This document shows positions 40,851 through 48,129 of a stretch of 48,129 nt of DNA, piece after piece (positions within the stretch are counted from its first letter, which is position 1; the number at the start of each line of letters is the position of its first letter). The DNA lies in the NCBI GenBank assembly GCA_019412865.1, contig DXOJ01000823.1, positions 1 through 48,129 of the forward strand. Direction: 5' to 3'. The stretch comes from Bacteroides sp. (GTDB lineage: Bacteria > Bacteroidota > Bacteroidia > Bacteroidales > Bacteroidaceae). The translations under genes and the position numbers were made by a program. The notes under the pieces were generated by a model. It was given only the letters and a program-made list of their open reading frames with translations. It searched no databases and was not told the origin of the DNA.

Positions 40851-41711
40851 TTATTGATGCGTTATATAAAGAATATTAGGAACTTTCCGTTCTCCGGCAT
40901 GGTCAAACCGCCCATTGTCACAAGGATAATTAACGACTCCATTATCCGATGCACCGGACAACCAAAGAGTAGTAGATCCACCTCCATCCAAATTTAATGC
41001 ATCCTCACCTCCTAAAACCCGGATCAGATGTGCCAATTCCGGAATATTCACTCCTCCTGCTTGTTCAGGAAAACGCCCGTCTACCGTTATCAACAGGACT
41101 TTTCCATCCTTAGTAGTAGCAACAGCACTACGAGGGTGCTTCGTCCGGATAAAATTCGGTTCACACGAGTTCCAATCACAAACCTGTCCGTCTTTCAACA
41201 TTAACGGACCGGAAGCTAGTATCGTACCTGCTTTGCCTTTATAATTCTTTTCTATCTGTTTGTTCCAAGGAATTAATTTCATTCCCCTTTTGCGCACACT
41301 AATGGCTCCTGTGACACGCTGTTTAAACTCACTCTGCAGCGTTGTATCAATAACTTGGCAATCCGTCTTCAGGAAACAGACCGAGTTTCCCCGTTTCATG
41401 TCAAAATAGGAGCCATTAATGGCTGCAATGGCGTTATATTCAGAAGCAATCTTACTTGTTTCTTTCATTTTATCCGAAACGGCAACATCAACTTTCAAGC
41501 CCGCACCGGGATCAACTTCTATCAGACTAACAGACTGGGGTCCCTGATACAATCGGGGGATAGAAGCATACTTATAAATGAGTCCTTTTTGAGGACTTTC
41601 CACCTTCCATTGGGCAGATACGATTGCCAAAGAATCGGATGCGGTTTGCCCTTTCAATGTTCCGATAGAACATAAAATCAAGATAGCAATTAACAAGTTT
41701 CTTTTTATCAT
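40851..41711 (-). CDS. Secreted phosphodiester glycosidase (NAGPA domain)
   Basis: Protein of 286 residues with a signal peptide (MIKRNLLIAILILCSIGTLKG). It has the phosphodiester glycosidase family pattern: AAINGSYFD (96-104), HPRSAVAT (192-199), TVDGR (209-213) and NLDGGGSTTLW (240-250), which gather the catalytic residues of N-acetylglucosamine-1-phosphodiester glycosidase-like enzymes (also annotated as exopolysaccharide biosynthesis proteins). It probably acts on a cell-wall or surface polysaccharide in the periplasm. It runs opposite to its neighbours and stands alone. Confidence 0.88.
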   Translation of the reverse strand: MIKRNLLIAILILCSIGTLKGQTASDSLAIVSAQWKVESPQKGLIYKYASIPRLYQGPQSVSLIEVDPGAGLKVDVAVSDKMKETSKIASEYNAIAAINGSYFDMKRGNSVCFLKTDCQVIDTTLQSEFKQRVTGAISVRKRGMKLIPWNKQIEKNYKGKAGTILASGPLMLKDGQVCDWNSCEPNFIRTKHPRSAVATTKDGKVLLITVDGRFPEQAGGVNIPELAHLIRVLGGEDALNLDGGGSTTLWLSGASDNGVVNYPCDNGRFDHAGERKVPNILYITHQ

Positions 41712-41905
41712 AGATAGAGAAATGAATCATTTAGGCCGCTAAAGCTAGTTAATAATCGCCATTCATCCAAAAATCCCTGTAACTTTCCGCTCGCTCCATT
41801 TTCTCTACCTCCCTTTTTTACTATCCAGATAATCCATATCTTCTGACTGCATCTAATTCAGAGTGAGCAACAGAGCTTTAAGTCAACTTTTAATAGCTTC
41901 TTATT

Positions 41906-41935
41906 TTTGATATTGCAGAGTTTTTCCTATCTTTG
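41906..41935 (+). promoter_or_regulatory. Promoter of the DUF3791/DUF3990 module
   Basis: TTTG (41906-41909), 18-nt spacer, TATCTTTG (41928-41935): a good Bacteroides promoter. It predicts transcription from about 41942, so the first gene must start at 41972, not at the open frame's beginning (41933). Confidence 0.6.
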
Positions 41936-41971
41936 TTTTCGGAAGGTAATACAAATGAAGAAAGGAGAACC

Positions 41972-42196
41972 ATGATGTCTCGCATAGAGAAAAACAAATT
42001 GAATTTTACTGTAGCTTTAATCGCAGAGTTCGCAGCGACTTATCAAATCAAGCAAAAACAGGCATTCAACTATTTGAATCGTTTTAAAGGCCTTGTTTTT
42101 TTACAAAAACACTATGAAGTAATGCACACACAATCTTTCGAAGATTCTATTGAAGCTTTATCAATGGTATGCCGTAGAAATGGAGGACAACTGTAA
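41972..42196 (+). CDS. Small DUF3791-like protein (possible antitoxin)
   Basis: Protein of 74 residues, mostly helical, with YEVMHTQSFEDSIEAL (48-63) matching the DUF3791 pattern of a conserved tyrosine and HTq motif. An AAAGGAGAA Shine-Dalgarno-like stretch 6-8 nt before ATG 41972 is unusually strong for Bacteroides. Its TAA shares an A with the ATG of the DUF3990 gene. Small DUF3791 proteins are regularly paired with DUF3990 proteins; an antitoxin or partner role is inferred from that arrangement. Confidence 0.75.
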   Translation: MMSRIEKNKLNFTVALIAEFAATYQIKQKQAFNYLNRFKGLVFLQKHYEVMHTQSFEDSIEALSMVCRRNGGQL

Positions 42197-42675
42197 TGAA
42201 GCTATACCATGGTTCAAATATGGAAATAGACAAGCCGGACCTATCTCGTTCAAAGCCCTTCAAAGACTTTGGCCAAGGATTTTATCTTTCTCCCGGTTAT
42301 GAACAGGCACATGCCTTAGCCAAACAAAAAACCGATCAATTACAATCCGGAGAGCCATGTGTGACCATCTTCGAACTGGAAGATCAAATAATAAAGACTT
42401 CAGATCTGCAAATAAAAATATTCGATGATTACTGTGAAGAATGGGCACAGTTCGTTTTACTCAACCGCGACCGTAGCCATACACATCCTGCACACACTTA
42501 CGATATAGTCATTGGTCCTATTGCCGACGACGGAGTAACCTATCAGTTACGTCGTTACAGCATGGGAGACATTTCAATGAGCAGATTGATTGAAGAACTA
42601 AAATATGCCAAAGGGTTGACCATACAATATTACTTCGGCACTGAACATGCCCTTTCATACCTAAAGAAACTATGA
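42196..42675 (+). CDS. DUF3990 protein, ADP-ribosyltransferase-like fold
   Basis: Protein of 159 residues. The opening KLYHGSNMEIDKPDL (His5) and the FKDFGQGFYLSPG block (22-34) are the first two conserved strands of ADP-ribosyltransferases and match DUF3990, a family I recall as belonging to that fold clan. Later come WAQFVLLNRDR and TYDIVIGPIADD, typical of DUF3990. The NAD-binding His and Tyr positions are present; a canonical catalytic Glu cannot be assigned with confidence. Substrate unknown. It overlaps both neighbours by 1 and 4 nt, so the three proteins are made together. Confidence 0.8.
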   Translation: MKLYHGSNMEIDKPDLSRSKPFKDFGQGFYLSPGYEQAHALAKQKTDQLQSGEPCVTIFELEDQIIKTSDLQIKIFDDYCEEWAQFVLLNRDRSHTHPAHTYDIVIGPIADDGVTYQLRRYSMGDISMSRLIEELKYAKGLTIQYYFGTEHALSYLKKL

Positions 42676-42902
42676 AGCTGACGAATACACAAATAGAATG
42701 TATGATTGAAGATTTAAGTAGTGAAATCATACGGATACTCATGGAGGAATGGCAGTATAATATGACGCAAGCAATGGAAGTCTACTACAATTCCGACACC
42801 TTTGAGCGTTTGAGTGATCCGACTACGGGACTTTATTACCAAAGTGCCGGTTACGTGTACGACTTTCTAAAAAAAGAACTGACCACAGGACAAGTTAGTT
42901 AG
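42672..42902 (+). CDS. Small helical protein of the DUF3990 module
   Basis: Protein of 76 residues, all helical by appearance, with TNTQIECMIEDLSSEIIRILMEEW and a C-terminal TGLYYQSAGYVYDFLKKEL. It is probably another DUF3791-type or related partner; I cannot assign it firmly. The start overlaps the DUF3990 stop (ATGA). Confidence 0.7.
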   Translation: MKLTNTQIECMIEDLSSEIIRILMEEWQYNMTQAMEVYYNSDTFERLSDPTTGLYYQSAGYVYDFLKKELTTGQVS

Positions 42903-43107
42903 AATAGAGTTTCACACTTGCTTGTCAGCATCCCATATCTTTCACAAGTAAAAAAGCTACCTTTATCAAACCTCTGTTTTCTACAGCCTTGAAATATTTT
43001 CGTCTTATCTACTATACACTTCCGCTTTTTTTCGTACTTTTACCCCTTGTTGGAAAGAAGTGCCTTTTCAACCCTTGAGAACAGAAAAAGAAAAAACAAT
43101 ATATAAA

Positions 43108-44826
43108 ATGAATCACAAATGGAATTATCGACCCATTACACCCGAACAGGCAGAGACAAGCCAGACATTGGCCCAGGAACTAGGGATTAGTCCGATACTT
43201 GGACAACTTTTGGTGCAGCGGGGAATTACGAAGGCAGCAGATGCCAAGAAGTTTTTCCGCCCGCAATTGCCCGACCTGCATGATCCGTTCCTGATGAAGG
43301 ATATGGATATTGCAGTAGAACGTCTGAACAGGGCGATGGGAAAGAAAGAACGTATTCTAATTTATGGAGATTATGATGTAGACGGTACTACTGCCGTAGC
43401 ACTGGTCTACAAGTTTATTCAACAGTTCTATTCGAACATTGACTATTACATACCCGACCGCTACAACGAAGGGTATGGCATTTCTAAAAAAGGAGTTGAC
43501 TATGCCTCAGAGACCGGCGTAGGATTGATCATCGTACTCGACTGCGGAATCAAAGCAGTGGAGGAAATAACGTATGCGAAAGAAAAGGGAATCGACTTTA
43601 TCATCTGCGACCATCATGTGCCGGACGATATCCTCCCCCCTGCCGTCGCAATCCTGAATGCCAAACGCCTGGACAACACTTATCCATACACCCACCTTTC
43701 CGGTTGCGGAGTCGGTTTTAAGTTTATGCAGGCATTTGCTATCAACAATGGTATTGAATTTCATCATCTGATTCCATTGCTCGACCTCGTAGCGGTGAGC
43801 ATTGCGTCGGACATCGTCCCGATCATGGGCGAAAACCGTATTCTCGCCTATCACGGTCTGAAGCAACTGAACAGCAACCCCAGCGTCGGCATGAAAGCCA
43901 TCATCGATGTATGCGGACTCTCCGAAAAGGAGATCACCGTCAGCGATATCGTGTTCAAAATCGGACCACGTATCAACGCATCGGGACGCATCCAGAACGG
44001 TAAGGAAGCGGTGGACCTCCTCACAGAGAAGGACTTTTCTGCCGCACTGGAGAAAGCGGGACAGATCAATCAGTACAACGAAACCCGGAAAGACCTCGAC
44101 AAGAGCATGACAGAAGAAGCTAACAATATTGTGGCCAATCTGGAAGGGCTGTCCGAACGCCGTTCCATCGTGCTTTATAATGAGGAATGGCACAAAGGTG
44201 TCATCGGCATCGTAGCATCCCGTCTGACAGAAGTTTACTACCGCCCGGCAGTAGTACTCACACGGACGGATGATATGGCCACCGGTTCCGCACGTTCCGT
44301 CTCCGGATTTGATGTGTACAAAGCGATTGAACATTGCCGCGACCTGTTGGAGAACTTCGGCGGACATACCTATGCAGCGGGGTTATCCATGAAAGTGGAG
44401 AATGTGGAAGCCTTTACCCGACGATTTGAAGAATATGTGTCACAACATATTCTGCCGGAACAAACCAGCGCCGTCATCAATATAGATGCGGAGATCGACT
44501 TCAGAGACATCACATCGAAATTCTTCAATGACCTGAAGAAATTCAATCCTTTCGGTCCGGACAATATCAAACCGATCTTCTGTACGCATCACGTCTATGA
44601 CTACGGAACCAGCAAAGTAGTAGGACGCGATCAGGAACATATCAAGCTGGAACTCGTTGACAACAAGTCGAATAATGTCATGAACGGCATCGCATTCGGA
44701 CAGAGTTCTCATGTGCGCTATATCAAGACGAAGCGTTCATTCGACATCTGCTATACGATCGAGGAGAACACGCACAAGCGTGGCGAAGTCCAACTTCAAA
44801 TCGAGGATATAAAGCCGATTGAATAA
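43108..44826 (+). CDS. recJ: Single-stranded-DNA-specific exonuclease RecJ
   Basis: DHH-family 5'-3' exonuclease of 572 residues for recombination and repair. Motifs are YGDYDVDGTTA (86-96), LDCGIKAVEE, CDHHVPD (DHH 168-170), SGRIQNGKEA, and the DHHA1 block GGHTYAAGLSM. A C-terminal OB domain follows. The frame opens with GTG at 43060, but a -7-like box (TACTTTTA, 43035-43042) puts the transcript start close to that codon, and ATG at 43108 (MNHKWNYRPIT) is the usual start. It overlaps recQ. Confidence 0.93.
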   Translation: MNHKWNYRPITPEQAETSQTLAQELGISPILGQLLVQRGITKAADAKKFFRPQLPDLHDPFLMKDMDIAVERLNRAMGKKERILIYGDYDVDGTTAVALVYKFIQQFYSNIDYYIPDRYNEGYGISKKGVDYASETGVGLIIVLDCGIKAVEEITYAKEKGIDFIICDHHVPDDILPPAVAILNAKRLDNTYPYTHLSGCGVGFKFMQAFAINNGIEFHHLIPLLDLVAVSIASDIVPIMGENRILAYHGLKQLNSNPSVGMKAIIDVCGLSEKEITVSDIVFKIGPRINASGRIQNGKEAVDLLTEKDFSAALEKAGQINQYNETRKDLDKSMTEEANNIVANLEGLSERRSIVLYNEEWHKGVIGIVASRLTEVYYRPAVVLTRTDDMATGSARSVSGFDVYKAIEHCRDLLENFGGHTYAAGLSMKVENVEAFTRRFEEYVSQHILPEQTSAVINIDAEIDFRDITSKFFNDLKKFNPFGPDNIKPIFCTHHVYDYGTSKVVGRDQEHIKLELVDNKSNNVMNGIAFGQSSHVRYIKTKRSFDICYTIEENTHKRGEVQLQIEDIKPIE

Positions 44827-46723
44827 GTATCAGGAGATATTAAAACAATACTGGGGTTATGACTCCTTCCGCGACTTGCAGGAGGAGATCATCACCAGTA
44901 TCGGCGAAGGCAAAGATACACTGGGGCTCATGCCTACAGGAGGCGGTAAGTCCATCACCTTTCAAGTGCCTGCTCTCGCCCAGGAAGGGATTTGCATTGT
45001 CATCACTCCGCTCATCGCCCTGATGAAAGACCAGGTGCAGAACCTCCGCAAACGTGGCATCAAAGCCCTTGCCGTATACTCCGGCATGACGCGGCAGGAA
45101 ATTCTCACTGCACTGGAGAACTGCATCTTCGGTGATTACAAATTCCTCTATATTTCTCCGGAACGTCTGGACACGGACATATTCCGCACCAAACTGCGGT
45201 CGATGAAAGTCTCTATGATTACGGTTGACGAAAGTCACTGTATCTCACAATGGGGATATGACTTCCGCCCCGCTTACCTGAAAATTGCCGAGATACGGAC
45301 TCTGTTACCGGGAATTCCGGTACTGGCACTGACCGCCACCGCCACTCCGGAAGTGGTGAAAGATATTCAAGCCCGCTTGGATTTCCGTGAAGAGAATGTT
45401 TTCCGCATGAGTTTCGAGCGGAAAAACCTGGCGTATATGGTGCGGCAAACGGATAACAAGACTCAAGAACTGTTGCATATCTTACGAAAGGTACCGGGCA
45501 GCGCCATTATCTATGTCCGCAACAGACGACGGACCAAAGAAATCACCGAATTACTGGTAAACGAAGATATCACCGCCGACTTTTATCACGCCGGACTGGA
45601 TAATGCCGTAAAAGACCTCAGACAAAAACGCTGGCAAAGCGGAGAAGTTCGTGTAATGGTAGCGACAAACGCCTTTGGAATGGGGATTGATAAACCCGAC
45701 GTGCGCATCGTATTGCATCTCGATCTCCCCGACTCTCTCGAAGCTTACTTCCAAGAAGCCGGTCGTGCAGGAAGGGATGGTGAAAAAGCGTATGCTGTAA
45801 TCTTATACACCAAAACGGACAGAACGACGCTGCACAGGCGTGTTGTGGATACTTTCCCCGACAAGGAGTATATTCTCAATGTCTACAAACATTTGCAGTA
45901 TTACTATCAGATGGCAATGGGCGACGGTTTCCAATGTGTCCGCGAGTTTAATCTGGAAGAGTTTTGCCGGAAGTTCAAATACTTCCCGGTTCCGGTAGAC
46001 AGTGCACTGAAAATATTGACTCAAGCCGGCTATCTGGAATATACGGACGAACAGGATAATGCCTCTCGTATTCTTTTCACGATTCGCCGGGACGAACTAT
46101 ACAAATTGCGAGAAATGGGAACGGAAGCCGAAGCACTGATACAGACGATTCTCCGCTCTTACACCGGAGTATTCACCGACTATGCCTATATCAGCGAAGC
46201 AACCCTGTCCATACGTACCGGACTGACCCGTGAACAGATTTATAACATATTGGTCACGCTTACCAAACGTCGCATCGTGGATTATATTCCGCACAAAAAG
46301 ACTCCTTATATTATATATACGCGCGAACGGCAGGAACTTCGTTTTGTGCACATCCCCCCTGCTGTCTACGAAGAGCGTAAAGCCCGGTATGAAGCTCGCA
46401 TCAAGGCGATGGAAGAATATGTCATTTCGGAGAATGTGTGCCGAAGCCGGATGCTGCTCCGCTACTTCGGAGAGAAAAACGAGCATAACTGCGGACAATG
46501 TGATGTTTGCCTTAGTCACCGTGCAACAGATACGCTGACCGGGAAGTCTCTTGAAGAACTGAAAAAGAAAATAGCAGAATTACTTGCCCAAAAACCGCAT
46601 ACGCCAGCAGAAATAGCCGAGAAAATAGAAGCGGAAAAAGAGAGCATCAGCGAAGTCATCCAATATTTATTGGAGGAAGGTGAATGGAAGATGCAGGATG
46701 GAATGATACATATTTCAAAATAA
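44819..46723 (+). CDS. recQ: ATP-dependent DNA helicase RecQ
   Basis: 3'-5' helicase of 634 residues. Walker A is TGGGKS (40-45), DESHC is at 137-141, then TATATPEV and QEAGRAGRDG (motif VI). A RecQ-C-terminal zinc site has Cys541, Cys558, Cys561 and Cys564, followed by a winged helix. The C-terminus (about 580-634) is a small helical/wHTH tail rather than a clear HRDC domain. The start is TTG (44819) within the last codons of recJ. No ATG lies near, and the family's N-terminus MNKYQEILKQYWGYDSFR begins exactly here. This suggests translational coupling of the exonuclease and its helicase. Confidence 0.93.
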   Translation: MNKYQEILKQYWGYDSFRDLQEEIITSIGEGKDTLGLMPTGGGKSITFQVPALAQEGICIVITPLIALMKDQVQNLRKRGIKALAVYSGMTRQEILTALENCIFGDYKFLYISPERLDTDIFRTKLRSMKVSMITVDESHCISQWGYDFRPAYLKIAEIRTLLPGIPVLALTATATPEVVKDIQARLDFREENVFRMSFERKNLAYMVRQTDNKTQELLHILRKVPGSAIIYVRNRRRTKEITELLVNEDITADFYHAGLDNAVKDLRQKRWQSGEVRVMVATNAFGMGIDKPDVRIVLHLDLPDSLEAYFQEAGRAGRDGEKAYAVILYTKTDRTTLHRRVVDTFPDKEYILNVYKHLQYYYQMAMGDGFQCVREFNLEEFCRKFKYFPVPVDSALKILTQAGYLEYTDEQDNASRILFTIRRDELYKLREMGTEAEALIQTILRSYTGVFTDYAYISEATLSIRTGLTREQIYNILVTLTKRRIVDYIPHKKTPYIIYTRERQELRFVHIPPAVYEERKARYEARIKAMEEYVISENVCRSRMLLRYFGEKNEHNCGQCDVCLSHRATDTLTGKSLEELKKKIAELLAQKPHTPAEIAEKIEAEKESISEVIQYLLEEGEWKMQDGMIHISK

Positions 46724-46761
46724 GTTACTACCTTCGCAAAGTAACTCAAAAATAACACACC

Positions 46762-47724
46762 ATGCCGAACTTTTTTAAATCTTTCTTCTCCGGTAAGTCG
46801 GAAACTCCGGAAAGTGAAAAACAGAAAAACGATCAGAAAAATTTCGAGATTTTCAAATACGACGGTTTACGTGCGCAACGCATGGGACGTCCGGATTATG
46901 CAGTAAAATGTTTTATCGAAGCTCTTGCCATCAAGGAAGAGTTTGAAACAATGGGCTATCTTAGCCAACTCTACATCCAGATGGGGGAAACGGCAAAGGC
47001 CCGCGAGCTATTGGAGAAAATGGCCGCAATGGAGCCTCATGTCACGAGTACTTTCCTGACACTGGCAAATGTATGTTTCATCCAGGAAGATTATCAGGCA
47101 ATGGAAGAGGCTGCCAATAAAGCAATTGCCATCGAAGAAGGAAATGCCGTGGCTCATTACCTGTTAGGGAAAGCCCGTAAGGGACAGGACGATGATTTGA
47201 TGACTATTGCCCATCTCACCAAAGCAATCACTTTGAAAGATGACTTCATCGAAGCCCGTCTGTTACGTGCGGAAGCGTTGCTAAATCTGAAACAATATAA
47301 AGAAATGATGGAGGATATAGACGCTGTACTTGCCCAAAACCCGGAAGAAGAGACTGCCATGCTCCTGCGTGGAAAAGTGAAAGAAGCCAACGGTCAGGAC
47401 GAAGAAGCGGAAGAGGATTACAAACTGGTGACGGAAATAAACCCGTTCAACGAACAGGCATACCTTTATTTAGGGCAACTTTATATCAACCAGAAAAAAC
47501 TGACGGAAGCCATCGGCCTGTTTGATGAAGCCATCGAACTGAATCCGAACTTTGCGGAAGCCTACAAAGAACGCGGACGCGCTAAATTACTGAATGGTGA
47601 TAAAGATGGTTCCGTAGAGGACATGAAGAAATCTCTGGAGTTGAATCCGAAAGAGGAAGCTGGCCTGAACGGAGAATTCAAAAATTTGGGACCGAAGCCG
47701 GAGACACTTCCGGGTATCTTCTAA
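46762..47724 (+). CDS. TPR-repeat protein
   Basis: Cytoplasmic protein of 320 residues with no signal peptide, made of about seven tetratricopeptide repeats from residue 30 to 305 (for example AEAYKERGRAKLLNGDKDGSVEDMKKSLELNP near the C-terminus). TPRs are protein-binding scaffolds; the partner is unknown. It starts 38 nt after recQ and may be transcribed with recJ-recQ. Confidence 0.88.
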   Translation: MPNFFKSFFSGKSETPESEKQKNDQKNFEIFKYDGLRAQRMGRPDYAVKCFIEALAIKEEFETMGYLSQLYIQMGETAKARELLEKMAAMEPHVTSTFLTLANVCFIQEDYQAMEEAANKAIAIEEGNAVAHYLLGKARKGQDDDLMTIAHLTKAITLKDDFIEARLLRAEALLNLKQYKEMMEDIDAVLAQNPEEETAMLLRGKVKEANGQDEEAEEDYKLVTEINPFNEQAYLYLGQLYINQKKLTEAIGLFDEAIELNPNFAEAYKERGRAKLLNGDKDGSVEDMKKSLELNPKEEAGLNGEFKNLGPKPETLPGIF

Positions 47725-47833
47725 ATACCGGAAACCAAGAGGCAAGTATCACTTAAAGCAGAAGCGCAAATGTAATACAGAATGACCTTTTCATTTGTTT
47801 TTGATGAAAAAACAAAAAAAATATCGTTTTTTG

Positions 47834-47863
47834 TTTGCATCTAACAGAAAATTATTACTTTTG
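47834..47863 (+). promoter_or_regulatory. Promoter of the pheA leader
   Basis: TTTG (47834-47837), 18-nt spacer, TACTTTTG (47856-47863): the best promoter in the window. Start predicted near 47870, 33 nt before the leader-peptide ATG. Confidence 0.65.
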
Positions 47864-47902
47864 CCCCAGAATTAAAAACCAAAGCAAAAAAGATAGATTC
47901 GA

Positions 47903-47989
47903 ATGAAATCATTTACTTATGCATATTACTTCTTTTTTTACTTTTACTTTAGCAACAAAGTAGAGCGGGAGTTTGTATGTATCAAGTGA
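47903..47989 (+). CDS. Phe/Tyr-rich leader peptide of the pheA attenuator
   Basis: A 28-codon ORF whose residues 6-16 read YAYYFFFYFYF; in all, seven Phe and five Tyr among 28. It is too short and too biased to be a functional protein, and it stands exactly where an attenuation leader should be, between a strong promoter and a terminator in front of pheA. Ribosome stalling here when charged tRNA-Phe or tRNA-Tyr is scarce would leave 47963-47970 free to form the antiterminator. Confidence 0.85.
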   Translation: MKSFTYAYYFFFYFYFSNKVEREFVCIK

Positions 47990-48039
47990 CAGTGATGCTT
48001 AAGGACTGAATAGAGAAATCAATCATATGAATCCCGCTC
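47963..48039 (+). promoter_or_regulatory. Antiterminator stem
   Basis: GAGCGGGA (47963-47970, inside the leader ORF) is perfectly complementary to TCCCGCTC (48032-48039). This stem uses the left arm of the terminator, so the two are mutually exclusive. A ribosome at the leader stop codon (47987) would cover the first arm and favour termination. Confidence 0.8.
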
Positions 48040-48063
48040 CAATATGGATGCGGGATTTTTTTT
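48030..48063 (+). terminator. Attenuator terminator before pheA
   Basis: AATCCCGC (48030-48037) pairs with GCGGGATT (48050-48057), followed by eight T. It lies 19 nt upstream of the pheA ATG. Confidence 0.88.
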
Positions 48064-48082
48064 ATATAATACATTTAGAACA

Positions 48083-48129
48083 ATGAAAAAGATAGCAATT
48101 CAAGGAACACTCGGCTCATATCACGATAT
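48083..48129 (+). CDS. pheA: Prephenate dehydratase, 5' end only
   Basis: The first 15 complete codons, MKKIAIQGTLGSYHD, match the start of prephenate dehydratases (IAIQGxxGSyHd). The enzyme converts prephenate to phenylpyruvate in phenylalanine synthesis. The rest lies beyond the window. Expression is evidently controlled by the Phe/Tyr attenuator just upstream. Confidence 0.85.
   Translation, partial: MKKIAIQGTLGSYHD

Noticed and set aside
43507..44367. Minus-strand frame of 286 codons
   Set aside because: It is antisense to the middle of recJ, with Cys/His-rich low-quality sequence and no promoter; a shadow.

Overview
The window looks like chromosomal DNA of a gut Bacteroides close to the B. 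thetaiotaomicron / B. ovatus / B. xylanisolvens group. The reasons are a SusC/SusD outer-membrane pair, the Bacteroidetes promoter signature (a -7 box TAnnTTTG, sometimes with TTG/TTTG about 18-20 nt upstream), weak Shine-Dalgarno signals, moderate GC, and protein families (DUF4827, DUF3791/DUF3990, Bacteroides-type ClC, RecJ, RecQ) that read like Bacteroides homologues. The species is inferred; no database search was possible.

Left part (1-15300, almost all minus strand). Bases 1-867 are non-coding: a long rod-like RNA hairpin that fits 6S RNA, an AT-rich imperfect palindrome of about 230 bp, and the terminator of the next gene. Then come housekeeping genes: phosphoglucosamine mutase (glmM), a DUF4827 lipoprotein, an NrnA-like DHH phosphoesterase, comEC, rpe, fmt, a ClC channel whose first 33 codons are out of frame with the rest, the tRNA threonylcarbamoylation enzyme TsaC/Sua5, and an orphan susC/susD pair with its own terminator.

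Centre (15791-39189, plus strand). After a hotdog thioesterase begins one unbroken run of 21 genes (16432-39189, nearly all joined by ATGA-type overlaps or gaps of 2-26 nt). It is an aryl-polyene / flexirubin-type pigment cluster. A tyrosine ammonia-lyase makes 4-coumarate and a PaaK-type ligase activates it. Two acyl carrier proteins, three ketosynthases, a chain-length-factor-like protein, a FabG reductase and two hotdog dehydratases extend it into a conjugated polyene. An O-methyltransferase, a CrtI/CrtISO-like FAD enzyme, a thioesterase, an LpxL-like acyltransferase, a GT2-DUF2062 protein, a NodB-type deacetylase and a C45-type Ntn-hydrolase tailor it or attach it to a lipid. A LolA-like carrier, a LolB/DUF3261-like lipoprotein and a giant MMPL exporter move it to the outer membrane. 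The exporter is fused in one 1285-residue chain to a PlsC acyltransferase and a SAM methyltransferase. No DarA/DarB dialkylresorcinol genes are present, so the product should be an aryl polyene lipid rather than a complete flexirubin.

Right part (39190-48129). Two secreted or outer-membrane proteins with their own promoter are followed by a short stretch holding a probable small RNA and a three-unit 22-bp tandem repeat. Then come a secreted phosphodiester glycosidase (minus strand), a compact three-gene DUF3791 / DUF3990 (ADP-ribosyltransferase fold) module that looks like a toxin-antitoxin or defence cassette, recJ and recQ, and a TPR protein. The window ends in a textbook transcription attenuator: a 28-residue leader peptide packed with Phe and Tyr, an antiterminator and a terminator, in front of the first codons of prephenate dehydratase (pheA).
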